Assembly (NCBI GenBank): GCA_035578175.1
Contig: JAQMRL010000011.1
Span: forward strand, 1,127,501-1,191,500
Direction of reading: 5' to 3'
DNA from: Catonia carolina
Lineage: Eukaryota > Arthropoda > Insecta > Hemiptera > Achilidae
DNA: 64,000 bases
Shown here: positions 1-11,845 of the stretch, in pieces
How the letters are laid out: each line of letters opens with the position of its first letter
Position numbering within the stretch: the first letter of the stretch is position 1
The notes under the pieces: generated by a model
What the model was told of the DNA's origin: nothing
The model's database searches: none
The model's input: only the letters and a program-made list of their open reading frames with translations
Translations under genes and position numbers: made by a program

Positions 1-475
1 AATTTTAGCGCAAAAACTTATATTATAAAAGTTGTAGAAAATTTAAAAACCTACAACTTTTATTTCAAACATTTTTTTGTATAACGCTTAGTTTAGCGGT
101 AATTTGCGATTTTCTGTTTTTTTTCTCACGAAAACGTGAGAAAAATCGATTTTTTTAACATTTCGGTCTTAGTATGCATTTTACGACAAAAGTGTATATA
201 ATTAAATTTATAGAAAATTAAAAGATCTACAACTTTTGTTTAGAGCATTTTTCTCTACAGAGCCTAGTTTAGCGTGAAAGCGTGATTTTCCGTATTTTTA
301 AGCCAAACTGAGTTCGATTGTCATTTTGCGTCATTCACTCATGATTAAAATAAGGTTATGTTTTTGAGGTTAGTTTTTGTTCATTTCTAATGTTTTAATA
401 CTAATGTTAGGTTTATTGTTACTTATTTGCATTGGCAAGAGAAAGTTGGGTGAGTGTTTCACACCAGATTTTTTA
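1..475 (+). repeat. 0.95-kb repeat family, copy 1 (cut by window edge)
   Basis: Matches the right half of the full copy at 13481-14440: two related blocks each with a 'ctacaactttt...tagtttagcg' core, then GGCAAGAGAAAG and GTGAGTGTTTCACACCAGAT. The start lies outside the window. Unclassified; non-coding. Confidence 0.75.
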
Positions 476-2454
476 ACAAGTTGTAATTCTTATATAGATA
501 ATGAGTCACGAGAATGCCTTTTGCGTATGGTTTGGCTGTGAGGAAAGGTAAAGAAATCTGACAGGGCTGACAACCTCAAAAGTAAGAGACTATATTTTAC
601 ACCCGTGCAAATGCACCGTTAGTTAACCACAACATGTCCCCTTTCAATTAATATTCTTCGTTGTGACTGTCACTTTTTCCGCTTAAACCCCACGTTTTCT
701 TTAAAATTTTTCTTAACGTAAAAAGTTTTCAACTAAAATTTAGCCTTTCTTTCAAAACCGGTTATAACATTTTCACATGTTGCATTTTTTTCTTATTGAT
801 ATAACCGTTACCTATTTTTACCAGGTATAAAAAAACTGTTGATGAAGAATTATCTTCTTCACTGTCTTTAACTTCCTTCTTTATAGTTCAAATTGTGAAA
901 AAAGAAACATTACAGTAGTTAGCCCCTCGCTCACGGCTTTTGTTAAGAAGCACGGAAAGGTACTTTTGTTTAGCTTCAACTACACAGCATTTTATTACAT
1001 TGCATATTAGATTTCGTTCAGCATTGTGAAAGCATAGACCCCGTTTTCGAGAAACGAACATTTCCGTTTACGGTAAGAGTTATATTGGTACAGTTAACCT
1101 ACAAAAGGTTCCACGATATACTGTATGTACTGTAAGTATAGTTTACGTTATTGTGGTGGGGAACTGATACCAAAGCAGTCGCACATGCGGACTGATGTTT
1201 TTCTCCTTTACCCTTCAATAAAACCAAAGGCTAACTCGTGACTCGTATAAATATACATTTTTTTTATGTAGGCCTAAATAAAAACGTTAGGAGAAGACGA
1301 TAAAAGACTGAATATTAACGTTCTTTGAATCAAAAGATAAAACACATTTAGTAGCGTGTTTATAAAAACGAACAAAAAAAACTAAACTTGACTGAACTGT
1401 GTAAATACTGAATCTTGAAACGTGAAGTAGTTGGAGCTTAAGATGACGATGACCATGATGGAGATTATAATGATGCCAATCATGAAATGATGATTAGTAG
1501 TAGAAGTAGAAAAAATTAAATGAGTTAAATGATTAACAAAATCGTAAAGTTAAGTTCAATAAATATTTCAGTCGTTGAGTATCTTCGCTGTTGTCGAGGA
1601 CGTTGATTGCGAAAGTATTTTCATGCTCTTCTAATTTTTTTAAATGTTTCTCGCTACGTTATTTAATTTCTTCTTTTATGCTTATTTAATTGGTTAAACA
1701 AATTAAAAAATTGCACAAAGTTGTGTTAACATGTATATAATATTTGATTAATTAAGTTATACTAGGTTTAGGCATTAATATAATTACATTAATACTAAAG
1801 AAAGTTAACATTGTTTGCAAATATTTTATTTCAAATGTTTTGTCTTAAATCCATTAATTTAATGCTCTCGTCAGTAACGGTCCCTGAGATAATGATATTT
1901 CTTTGTAAATTGGCTTAGATTTCATGTATTTTTCTAAAAACTGAGCAATATCTTTGAGTTAGCAGTTTAAAAACGAATTTCCCTTATGTTCTCTTAATTA
2001 GTGCAACCGTTGCAGAGTTTTTTTGCTCAAGATCTGAAGTATGCATTTCTTTACAATCGCATTCAGAAAGCTGGAGTAGAATCTAATAATTTTATACTGA
2101 ATGGTTGGTGTGAGCAATATCTCTCTTTGTTGCTAGGCTACTCCAAATAATCGCCAGAGAGTGAATAAATTATCTTTGGCAAACCGCTTTATATTTCTCA
2201 CTAATTTTCGAACAGTAATGTAGTGGTAGCTGTATTTACTATTTTAATACTGATTTTGACTCTGGAACCGAGAAAGAGGTTTTTGTTAGGTCCAAGTACG
2301 CGTGTATGTACGGAGATTGGAGAGCACGCTTATGTTTATATAAAAATATATTTTTGAATAACATTGCACACAATAACTTTCGATGCTTGCCAGTAATGAA
2401 GTTTCTGAAACTGGTCCAACCATTTACTTTACATGCCAACTCACAGACTTCCTC
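476..2454. other. No recognisable feature apart from simple repeats
   Basis: AT-rich, stop codons in all frames, no terminal repeats or tRNA-like boxes found. Confidence 0.5.
1437..1512 (+). repeat. Degenerate GAT/GTA simple repeat
   Basis: Imperfect runs of GATGACGATGACCATGATGG and AGTAGTAGAAGTAG. Low complexity. Confidence 0.6.
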
Positions 2455-2560
2455 TACAAGCATGGAAATGTAAACCTAGAGGTAAGCGAGGCTTAGAAAA
2501 ACCTAAACAGAAATGGATGCCGGAAAAGGCCATTAAGCCTAATCCTTGACAGATTATTTG
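2455..2560 (+). pseudogene. Short LINE C-terminal fragment
   Basis: One frame reads KPRGKRGLEKPKQKWMPEKA, resembling the basic C-terminal motif of arthropod LINE proteins. Too short for firm assignment. Confidence 0.35.
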
Positions 2561-2708
2561 CTGATGATGATGATTGCACACAATACGGGTCTCCAGTGCA
2601 TTATGGAATTTTTATCAGGCCGCAAGTTTATGGTGAAACATTTTGGAGACCTAATGATGTCTTTTACCAGTAGTATCCTTCGAAATATGTTTCTCAAAAT
2701 TTATTTGT

Positions 2709-3063
2709 GTTGTTTAGGTCGTCAGACGAAAGGCTGGTTTGAAGCTGTAGAGGTTTTACTAAGTAAAACGAGGAGTGAGGTGTTTACAATTGACTTCCTC
2801 ACTGAGTGGAAAAGTATGCTTATCAGTATGCCGGGACCTCTGAAAAGCACATATTTTTCACACTACAAATGACACTTTCATTTAATTGACCACAGGGTCT
2901 GGCTGTATAATGAAATTCATTACTTTCAGAGAAGATAACTCTGATTAGTGTTTTTTACATATAAACCTCTTCTGTTCTTAAATGATTCAGTTATTTATTT
3001 GGCAGACCATCTAATAAGAAACAGAACTATTTTTTTTTAGCCTTGCGATTTACAGATTGAGCC
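2709..3063 (-). repeat. SINE-A copy 1
   Basis: Minus-orientation copy of the abundant SINE-like family: begins GTTGTTTAGGTCGTCAG, contains the AGTAAAACGAGGAGTGAGG and CACAGGGTCTGGCTG blocks, and loses similarity at its 5' end near 3063. Confidence 0.8.
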
Positions 3064-3884
3064 ATTTTATTTATAACTTATATTTGTAATATTTTGATTG
3101 GGTAGAGATCTCGCCAGGCTGTTCCCAGACGATCAAACTTAACAAAACTAGATCCAATGAATAAAAACATAAGTATTTGAAAACCACAATTTATTTCCAT
3201 GCGAAATACATTGCTTTATTAACATCTCCAATTTCATAAGTATTAGTAAAATAATTAAGCATTTAAGTTTTTATGAATGTAATCATAAACATTGAACTAT
3301 TTTCTTTGTACTTTGAGAATAGGCAGCAATCAAAAATATTAACATTGAGCCATTTTTTACAACATCTACAAAACCTAAGATAATCGATAACGCTTAGAAA
3401 AACAAAAAAGTTTTATTTGTCTTGTACCATAAAAGGATATAGTTATAAAAACTTCAGTAGTAAATTTTTTACAAGTAAATAAAATTTATTAAACTCTATT
3501 ACCTACTTTAGTTTATGTCTTTATTAGGTATTATATATTTTGAAACCCTCATTTCCTATTGGTCGACAAGATTTTAATCAATGGTAAAATATGCTGTGAC
3601 ATTAAATGTATTCTGAAACCTAAAAAATGTTAATTTAAATGGGTTTACCAACAGGAAGAAGCGGATTCAGTATTTCTTCCAAACTTAATATGTGTGATTA
3701 TTATTCTTGGGGTTTGAAAAGGTGTTTTAGCAGTCATTGCGTAAAGACGCAAAAAAACAGAAAAAAATATAGTTAACGAACATCCAAATAGTTTTATCTA
3801 GAAAGAAATTTTCGTTTTTTATAAATTAACATTTTAATTCACTAGTACGACCAATTTGGTTATTTGGTGAACCAATTTTTGGAG
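3064..3884. other. No recognisable feature
   Basis: AT-rich non-coding sequence between SINE-A copy 1 and the 560-bp repeat. Confidence 0.5.
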
Positions 3885-4445
3885 CCTGTCACATTACAAC
3901 ACTGAATATTCTTCAATGACACCAAAAAAGACATCTTCAAAAACACTTAGAGCAATAACAAACGCACCTTTTTACGTAACTTATCATACCCTTCTTGAAG
4001 AGCTGAAATTCCAACGGTTTGAGACATTGTAAACGCAACATACAACTCATTACACACAAAGACAATTGACCATATAAATCGAAATGTCCAATCTCTTTCA
4101 ACTAAAGATCTCCCTGTTAACAGACGACTGAAACGAAGGTGGAATAGGGATCTTCTCCGACCACCATAAAAATACTTTGCAATTTAACTTGTTTCATTTC
4201 ATAAAACAAAAATCATTTCATGTAAAAAAAATCATCCATCATAGTTTATAAAAATTCATTCATTATCAGTGAAAAATATTGGCACCACATTCCTTACAAA
4301 ATTTCACGCCGAAATCGGTCACTGGATCGATTCTCATTCACGTCACATTCCCGTCATTCCTCATTCATTCCATCTCATTTACTAGTTGTGCTTTAAAAAA
4401 TTGTACAGTTGTAAATAAAAATAAAGTTGTAGTAAAAGCAAAATT
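3885..4445 (-). repeat. 560-bp unclassified repeat, copy 1
   Basis: Matches 40125-40665 in the opposite orientation over its whole length, with scattered substitutions and small indels. The sense strand (minus here) has an open stretch reading HLRFSRLLTGRSLVERDWTF then FIWSIVFVCNELYVAFTM, followed by a donor-like AAG/GTGCGT. Another segment reads TDFGVKFCKECGANIFH. Product not recognised. Confidence 0.65.
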
Positions 4446-5139
4446 TAATCTTCAGGCCAGATAATCAGTAGCTGGTAAAAATCGTTATAAATAATTATTA
4501 AGTAACACTAGGTAAAACATTTATTGCGGTGACGAGCTGACAGCTTACCAAGAAAAAACTCAAATGAGGTTTCTGTTCAAATTTACGTGTAACTTATAAT
4601 CGAAAACGCAGTCAAGAGCTGGGATCAAATTAAAATTAAGTAGTTTTCAACCTGTACAGTTTCCAATAACAAATAAAAGCTTTTAGTGCTTTTTATTGCA
4701 AAATTTACAATGAGTTATTTTTTTATAACAACAAACAAAGACATTAAAATGGTTTTATTTGTTAGTTATTACTTCACTTCCTCATTAATTTTCTGCTAGA
4801 AGTGCTAGTGGCTGTTATTAAGTCTCCTCATCTGTTCATCTGACTACCTGTCATCTGATTACTCATTACCTGTCTAAAAGGATTTGTATTAAATTTTGTA
4901 TGCATTTTGTGTAAATTGTTTTGGCCAGATTAAAAACGCATGTTAGTTGTAAATAATTATGTAGAGTACTGTTTGTAATAAAAATCGGGAATTGTGTATT
5001 TACACAAATAATTTTTTGAAGTCGTTTTGTACGGGACGATTTTGCTGATCTCTAAAACTGGATTCCTTAATTCCGTACCGATCTTGTATAAGATCAATAT
5101 AGAGATAACTTGTTCAGTTTTGAACAAGTTGGATCAACC
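4446..5139. other. No recognisable feature
   Basis: AT-rich; a few short CATCTG/TTACCTGTC repetitions near 4820-4880 only. Confidence 0.5.
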
Positions 5140-5305
5140 GTTTTGGTTATTAGCGACTACTATGGGGTACGGTACACAGTCGGTGGGTTTTAACATTATT
5201 AAATAATTCCATATCCTAGTTAGTAATCTAAGCCGAGACCTTCCGCTTTGCAGTGAGCAGCACAATCTATCGCTCTAACCACTTGAACTGTGATGTGACC
5301 GAATA
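5140..5305 (-). repeat. tRNA-headed SINE, family Y, decayed
   Basis: Shares 'ttagcgactactatggggtacgg' (read in two parts) with the better copy at 25485, and has a degenerate tRNA-like part ending near 5305. Confidence 0.5.
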
Positions 5306-5342
5306 CTTTTTTCCTTTCCAAGGGTGTTATTTATAAAAATTT

Positions 5343-5735
5343 GCCCATAACAAACAGGTGAGTGTTAAATTATTTTCATTCAATCTGCTAGTTACAGAGC
5401 TACAAAACTAGTTCTGTTTTTTATTTAATCGTCAGCAAATTCTTTGACTGTAGAGTTTAAGAACAGAAAAGGTAGAGGTGTAAAAAACACTACTGAGTTA
5501 TCTCCTCTAGGAGTACAGAATTTATTATAGCCATTTATACAGCCAGACCCTGTGGAAAATGAAGTGAAAGTGTCATTTGCAGAGTGGAAAGTAGATGCTT
5601 TTCAGAGGGTATATTGATAAGCATAGCTTACTTTTCCACTCAGTGAGGAAAGCATTGGTAAACCACTCACTCCTCGTTCATTCTTAGTAGAGCCTCTAGA
5701 GGTTCAAACCTTCAGCTGATGACCTAAGCAACATT
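5343..5735 (+). repeat. SINE-A copy 2
   Basis: Starts at the family 5' end (GCCCATAACAAACAGGTG) and ends GCTGATGACCTAAGCAACAT. The hairpin region is partly deleted. Confidence 0.8.
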
Positions 5736-5931
5736 TATAAAAATAGATAAAAAATTCCGAAACCTCAGTTTCAAAAAAAGTGATTTGGATTTATTAATTT
5801 GATTTTTCACTATTTAACTCGCAATTCAATGAGGATGAGCTTCACATTTACACTTTCCTCATTTGATTTGTGAAACTTAAGAGACATCAAGCTTTCATAA
5901 GATTATGCACTTTATTATGTTTTAATTTTAA

Positions 5932-6096
5932 AAATAAGTGGTATAAATTGGCATGATAATAAATCATAATAATATCATATAAAAAAAAAAAAAATATATC
6001 AAATCATGATAATAAATCTGAAACAGTTTCGTTTGTAACCGACCAATCGTGGTACCCTTATCGCTTTTTTAAATAAGTGGTATAAATTGGCATGAT
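5932..6096 (+). repeat. 113-bp insert flanked by 26-bp direct repeats
   Basis: AAATAAGTGGTATAAATTGG plus 6 more bases occurs at 5932-5957 and identically at 6071-6096. The sequence between carries an A-rich run and a ~50-bp segment that recurs at 6804-6857. Confidence 0.7.
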
Positions 6097-6359
6097 TTAG
6101 AAATTACGTATTTCATCAATTATTTATACGAATAGAATATCAATCAATAGATTAAGGTAGGGACTGTTACTAAAAAAATTTCCTGTTAAGATATGCACCG
6201 AAGTTGTTCAGTTGTTCCTAACCTACTCAAAATGATTTATAATTCGCTGACAAAATTTGGTAAAACATTTTTATTTTTGTAACTATTATTTATGAGACAA
6301 TATGGGGTTATAAAAAGATGTGTCCAACGTAATAACAGTAAAAAGTAAATCACTAAATT

Positions 6360-6790
6360 GCCCCGAGGTTTAATAGCTAGGGTCTTCTTATAATGTGTAT
6401 CTACATGGTCGGGTCACCTGTTATTTATTATTTTCCTAGAGTTTTTGACCTGGAAAGCGGGTGTGTTTACTTCTTTAGACCGGGTGCAGGTAGTTGTTAA
6501 TCCTGCCTTAGGTGGGGTACAGATATACTATTGCCAGATAGGGAAGGGAGAGAGAGTGTTGTAGTGTAGAGCAAGGGGACGGCTATTCGCGACGGGGGCC
6601 ACGACCTGCAGAGGTGCGACGTTGCCGGTGTTAAAGAACCAAATTATTATCATCATCAGTGCAGTCATCATTATCATCAAAATTATCATCCTGTGTTTAC
6701 ATTGGTACATCGAGGCCAGCAGGTTTTTACCCCATATCCCCCTCGATACAAAATCCCAATTCTCCCCCTCCTATCACTTATTTCTTCCAA
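6360..6790 (+). other. GC-richer intergenic segment, unassigned
   Basis: Less AT-rich than its surroundings (for example GGGTGCAGGTAGTTGTTAAT, GCGACGGGGGCCACGACCTG) with a TCATCATTATCATC run near 6650. It ends near the 6804 repeat and could be part of the same unknown retroposon. No frame of note. Confidence 0.35.
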
Positions 6791-6803
6791 AATAAAAGAA
6801 AAA

Positions 6804-6857
6804 ATCTGAAACAGTTTCGTTTGTAACCGACCAATCGTGGTACCCTTATCGCTTTTT
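6804..6857 (+). repeat. Second copy of a ~50-bp segment
   Basis: AATCTGAAACAGTTTCGTTT through GGTACCCTTATCGCTTTTT is the same as at 6014-6067. Here it is flanked by different sequence. Confidence 0.7.
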
Positions 6858-7138
6858 GTTGCATGACATCAAATCTATATACATCATCTTCTCACCTAAA
6901 ACGTTTAGTCCCTCCTTTCCATGTCTTATTCTTCTTCCTTTTAATATAACCTAATATAAAGAAAAATTACTAACAAAGAATATACTACTCAAATAAAATA
7001 TCAACTAGTTAGAAACATATTAAAACCTATTATTTATTTATTTTCTAATTAACTTACATTGTAATAGCTGTAAAATACATTTATATAGCTGTTCTATTCA
7101 CTCGGTTTTGTAGTTTTCCCATTAATAAAATAAATTCT

Positions 7139-7548
7139 GCCCATAACAGACAGGTGGAGTGTCAAATTATTTACCCTCAATCTGTTAGTTGCAGGGCTAA
7201 AATAAATAGTTCTGTTTCTTATCACATGGTCAGCCAATTAAATGACTGAATCATTTAAGAACAGAAGAGGTAGAGGTGTAAAAGACACTAATCAGAGTTA
7301 TTGCCTCTGAAAGTAATGCATTTTATTATAATATAGCCAATTATATTATAACCCCGTGGTGAATGAAGTGAAGGTGTCATTTGCAGAGTGGAAAATATGT
7401 GCTTTTCAGAGGTCCTGGCATGCTGATAAGCGTACTTTTCTACTCAGTGAGGAAGGCCAATGTAAACCACCTCACTGCTCGTTTAACTAGGTAAAACCTC
7501 TACAGGTTCAAACCAGCCTTTCGGGTGATGCCTGAACTACAAAATAAA
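7139..7548 (+). repeat. SINE-A copy 3
   Basis: Full-length plus-strand copy, GCCCATAACAGACAGGTGG to GGGTGATGCCTGAACTAC. Confidence 0.82.
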
Positions 7549-7644
7549 TTATCTACCCATTTAAAGCGCCAGACAATCACAAAAAATTACAGACAATATT
7601 TACAATTTACAAATTTGCAAGTTTTACCATTTTCTGCTGTGTAA

Positions 7645-8200
7645 CTCTTTTTAAGAATACTTCAAACGACCCCTGCTCGCTTCGCTTATGTCTGGTATTT
7701 GGTAAAATACAGTCCAACTTAAATTATGACTTTCTCTTTTAGAAAAAAGTAGTTTTCCTTTACTTTTTCAAAATTTTTAATATAATTTTTTCGGGACAGA
7801 TATTAAAAAAATAATGTTAAATCCGATATCCGTACAGAAAGTAATTTAATCCTTACAAAGATCAAAAAGATGTTCTTAAGGAATCGATTATAACTACATT
7901 TTCTTAAAATGCGTACAATATTTAGTGTAATAAGTTCCAGATATTATTACAATTTTATTTTGTAAATGATCTCTTTTCTAAGAATACATTAAGAACAACC
8001 CTCGCTCGCTGTGCTGTCAAGTATTATATGGTCAAGTATAAGGAACGGTAGAGAACCATTTTAAATTATAGCATAATTGTTTTCTCTTTACTTATTTCTA
8101 AATTTTTTAATCCCTCGAGACAAATATACAAAAAATAATATCAAATCCCATTTTTGCACAGAAAGTTATATTATAAATTTTCCAAAGATCAAAGAGAAAC
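7645..8200 (+). repeat. Diverged direct repeat, two units
   Basis: Segments 7645-7870 and 7977-8200 align through 'aagaatac', GCTCGCT, 'ttctctttacttatttc' and 'cagaaagt' landmarks. Strongly diverged, non-coding. Confidence 0.5.
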
Positions 8201-8983
8201 AAACGTTGATACCTTTCTGTATAATTCTTACCACACAGGCAAAACATCCATCAACTGGTTAACATCACTTTGATTGTCACAACTAATTAAAATATTTTTC
8301 CAGAATCTAAGTATTTAAAAATCAATAACAAAATTTTGAACTCAACTTGCTACAGCCGGTCTTTTACCAAGATACCCCAAAACACCGGAGATTCGTTTAA
8401 CCCGGACACTTCCCTGAACACAGGCCTGAATCCTGGATGGTCCAGACTAATCCAGAACGTATGGTAAGCCTAATTCTAACCAAAATACGGATTCGGAGTA
8501 CTGGCTTGTTCCAGTTTTAAACTTAGTAGTTTGCTATTTCATAATGATTTTTTTTGTTCGATCATCCGGCATTCGCAACAAATGATTATACCATCTTGTC
8601 AGTATTCTCAAATATTTGATATCATCCCTGGCACATCAAGATTTATGCCAAATTATTTCATTTATTTTATGGTCTAGCAAACGACACCCTGGACTTAAAA
8701 ATCTCTCAGCATACTCTAAATTGATATCTACCGAAGAGTCAGGGTCCAACATTCTGAAACATACAGTAAAACTAATAGAATTAAGATTCATACTAATGTC
8801 TTACTAATTGATTTAATTTACAATTTTGATTTTGTTTTCAACATGTAAGATTGTGTGAAAGGTTCAACGGTTTAAGTTTAATTTTCTGTGAAGTACAGAG
8901 AGGGGATGGGCGCTAATATCTTTTTATAGGAAATCACAAGAACATAGTTAATTATTATTTTAATTTTAAAGTAATCGAATGAT
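8201..8983. other. Nearly featureless flank of the transposon
   Basis: AT-rich. A short less-AT segment at 8340-8480 contains TTTAACCCGGACACTTCCCT, vaguely pogo-like but without a partner. Confidence 0.4.
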
Positions 8984-8987
8984 ATAT

Positions 8988-9017
8988 GAAGACCACAGGG
9001 GAAGAACTTGATAAGTC
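8988..9017 (+). repeat. Left terminal inverted repeat of the 2.9-kb transposon
   Basis: Thirty bases starting GAAGACCACAGGGGAAG match the inverted right end without mismatch; identity ends at ACATTG versus CACTTT. The preceding bases 8984-8987 are ATAT, mirrored by ATAT at 11876-11879. Confidence 0.9.
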
Positions 9018-9206
9018 ACATTGTAATTTTTTTCCAGGAAAGCATTTTTTAACTTTGAAAGTCAATTAATTGGTACTAAAACTTAGTTTTAAAGATTATG
9101 AATTTTATTATATTAACTTAATGTGTTTATAATCTACTTTTGATGTTAATTTCTAAATTTTATTTTTTATGTTGCTCTTGTGACGGTTTTTTTGCAATTG
9201 TCAACT

Positions 9207-9228
9207 GGACTTATCAAGTTATTCCCCG
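9207..9228 (+). repeat. Inverted subterminal motif near the left end
   Basis: The block GGACTTATCAAGTTATTCCC plus C lies about 190 bp inside the left terminus. It faces the opposite way from the left terminal repeat, that is, the same way as the right-end copies. A putative transposase-binding site. Confidence 0.65.
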
Positions 9229-9299
9229 GGTATTATATGCAGGCCAATTGTTTGGTTTGGTAATAAGTTACTAAATAGTTAATTTAAACTAAAAAAATA

Positions 9300-9305
9300 T
9301 TTATT
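9300..9305 (-). terminator. Poly(A) signal of the transposase gene
   Basis: The minus strand reads AATAAA about 105 bases after the TAA stop at 9412-9410, still inside the element. Confidence 0.5.
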
Positions 9306-9409
9306 GTAAGAGAAAGATTACTTAAATTAATCAAAAGTACATTAAAAATTGTTAAATAAGAAAAAATGTGCTATTTTAACAGATTTTCTGAACTATTCGG
9401 AAAATTTCC

Positions 9410-11501
9410 TTATTTTACAGGAAGGCAATTGAAATACTCTCTAGCTTGTGGGCTGCAAAACTCTTTCAAAGCTTGAAGATCATTGTATTTTTCCCTTGAC
9501 AATGGTAAAAGACCTGTTGAACAAGAAACAATGTATCAAAATCAAGATATACAGAACATTCATTCAATTACATTGTTTTGTTTTTGCAGTCTTATATTAC
9601 AAGCTTGAGAAGACTAATTTAGTTTTAATAACTAGCTTTATTCCAAAAAAGACATTTTTATTAAATTCAATATATATTAGAGTATATATTAATATCGAGT
9701 ATTCAAAATAAATTAATGTGAGAGGCCTACCTTCATAAGCTGGCTCTGGCAGAATTATTTCTCCATCTTTCAGGCTGTTCATAGACTCCTTCATTTTCTC
9801 CCTCGCTTCTTGTAACAATCTTCTTTTTTCCTGTTTTTCAGTCAGTGGGCTTATTAATCTTCGTGCTTGTGTTTTTGCTTCAGCTGGCTTTTTTAAAGGG
9901 ACTGTCTCCCAAGCACCATTGTAGTTAGTCCGCAGCTTAATAAGAACTTTACTGCTCTGATTAATTACAAGTTCTCTTATCGGTCTTGTAGGGAAGGATA
10001 GTGTTTTTTGATAAAACAAATCTAAGTGTGTGGTCCAGGATTTGATTATTTCCGGCTGTCTTTCAACATCAATTACCACAAACGGGGATGGCTTAAATCG
10101 GGAGCTTTCAATAGTTTCACACCAATCAGACGGAGTTTCACATTTAGCCCTTTTGTTGATTAAGGCGGTGTTCTTATCACATTCTAGATACGAGTGACCT
10201 CGTATTGGATAGGTGAATTTTATGGTACTTAATTTTTTTTGGGTGTGTACCAGATGGTGACACAACTTCAAAACTACATTGTTCTTGTTTTGCCCTGAGC
10301 AGGAATCGCAAAATATTTCAAGATTAGTAATGTTATGGTTAAGGTAATTGTAAATAAAGTGAAAAAGAAAGGAGCAAACTTCATCAGCCCCTTTGTTACC
10401 AATAGTTTCAGGATAAACATAGTAATAACTTGCTCCAGTCGACAGAATATGAATGTTGAACATGTACACTGAAAGTTGTCTTTTATAATACACGTCATTA
10501 GTTTGAATATTTGGGCATGGAAAATTTCGGCTATAATCCATTGCTATTGCTTCTATGTTGTTAGTTTTTCTGGCTTTATTTTTGGCTTCTGTCTTCCTCT
10601 TATAAAACGTTTGCTGTTTTCTTAAGTGTACTTCATGTTTTACATTAAGAGATTGTAATTCATTAATCACATATTTTTCTTTTACATTATTTTTATCTGC
10701 CAGCTGTAAATCTAGAGATTTACTTTCTGCTGCAAATTTGTCACAAACACTACAGGTATCAGCTCGAGGGTAGCCGAAGCTGATATTGAAATCATTGTTG
10801 AAAATACTGCGGTAACTTTCATAAGATGTTGGGATGTTGGGATATTTTATTTTATACTCTTGAAACATTTTTCTTATGTTCAAAGTTTCTTCCAAGTAAA
10901 TTCGATCACTTTTTTTCAAACTATAGTGACTGTTTCTACTTTGAAATGAATTTATGTGTGCATGCACAGCAGCTAAACACTCATTAGTAATTTTTTTTGG
11001 GCGATTTCCATGGGTACCGCGTAGATCTCTAGGAACTGAAATATCTTTTTTCATTTTAGAAACGAGGCAATCTACTTTACCCCGAGTAATCCCATGTAAA
11101 GATATGAACGCCTGCTTACATACCTGAGTTTCATTTACAGTACCATCATCGTTGTTCACTCTAACACGGTAACATACAGAGCAGTCACGAAAAGTTACTT
11201 CAACTTCATCTTTTCTTGGCCTCCTTCTTTGAACTGGATGTATAGAAATTAATCCTGCAATGTATATATTCAGTTCATCATTGTTTTTCATAGAATTCAT
11301 ATTCCTTATAATTTCTTTTATGGTAACCTCTTTGAATTGTTCAAAACATTTTTTAGGGCATTGACAAGGTTCTCCTATCTCATGGGATTGTAACCTTATT
11401 TTCTTTAAAACATCACACATTCTTCCATAACGTTTTCTTTTTCTAGTACCCACTTTATTGAAATTCCCCACATCATCACACTCCACATTTTCACTGGCCA
11501 T
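9410..11501 (-). CDS. Transposase-like protein, 624 aa, two exons (DUF7869-like)
   Basis: Probable DNA-cleaving enzyme of the surrounding transposon, expected to act in the nucleus. Exon 1 is 11501-9731; a GT-AG intron (9730-9514, 217 bp) follows; exon 2 is 9513-9410. Splicing joins residue 591 (Gly) to LLPLSREKYNDLQALKEF and ends FNCLPVK-stop; without splicing the frame runs into low-complexity sequence. The start ATG has a good context (gccATGg). Visible motifs: basic stretch TRKRKRYGR (19-27), possible nuclear signal; Cys-rich CQCPKKC (46-52); CKQAFISLHGITRGKV (128-143); RGTHGNRPK (161-169); DTCSVCDKF (248-256), zinc-finger-like; MDYSRNFPCPN (D322); FCDSCSGQNKN (D399); GHSYLECDKN (E440, D442). 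The spaced acidic residues D322, D399 and E440 or D442 look like an RNase H-type DDE/D triad. Family name is from recall; the catalytic assignment is inference. No internal stop or frameshift is seen. Confidence 0.82.
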
Positions 11502-11598
11502 GGCGAAACAAACTTTTAAATAAGAAAAACACTGAGAAATAACTAATAAAACACTACTAAACTTTACCTTTCGACATAACCTTACAAACCAAAACCAA

Positions 11599-11607
11599 TA
11601 TTTATAC
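11599..11607 (-). promoter_or_regulatory. TATA-like box upstream of the transposase gene
   Basis: The minus strand reads GTATAAATA about 100 bases before the ATG at 11501 and inside the right end of the transposon. This is a plausible core promoter; no initiator element was identified. Confidence 0.4.
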
Positions 11608-11666
11608 AGTAAATCAGCTGAGACTAACAGAGAGCAGGTTTGCCAACAAAAAAGCCTATTTTTCTA

Positions 11667-11775
11667 GGACTTGTCAACTTCTTCCCCTGTTTCATATGGA
11701 CATATCAAGTTATTCCCCTGTACACTGCTTTTTATTTTGCTCATATCTTGTGACTTATCTAGTTACTCCCCTTGA
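11667..11775 (+). repeat. Subterminal repeat array, three motif copies
   Basis: Three diverged copies of the terminal motif (consensus GGACTTATCAAGTTATTCCC, then C) lie at about 11667-11690, 11698-11721 and 11751-11775, in the same orientation as the right terminus. Shared cores are TATCAAGTTATTCCCC-like. Arrays of this kind often bind transposase in other DNA transposons; that role is inference here. Confidence 0.75.
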
Positions 11776-11845
11776 GGTTTTACCACAAAAAAATACCGTA
11801 TTCAAGCTACAAACTGAAGAAATATCTCAATTTTCACAAAAAGTG

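Noticed and set aside
9597..9728. C-terminal 43 codons of the long transposase frame (PLTLIYFEYSILIYTL...)
   Set aside because: Low-complexity read-through of an intron; a GT-AG splice to 9513 gives a better, phase-consistent end.
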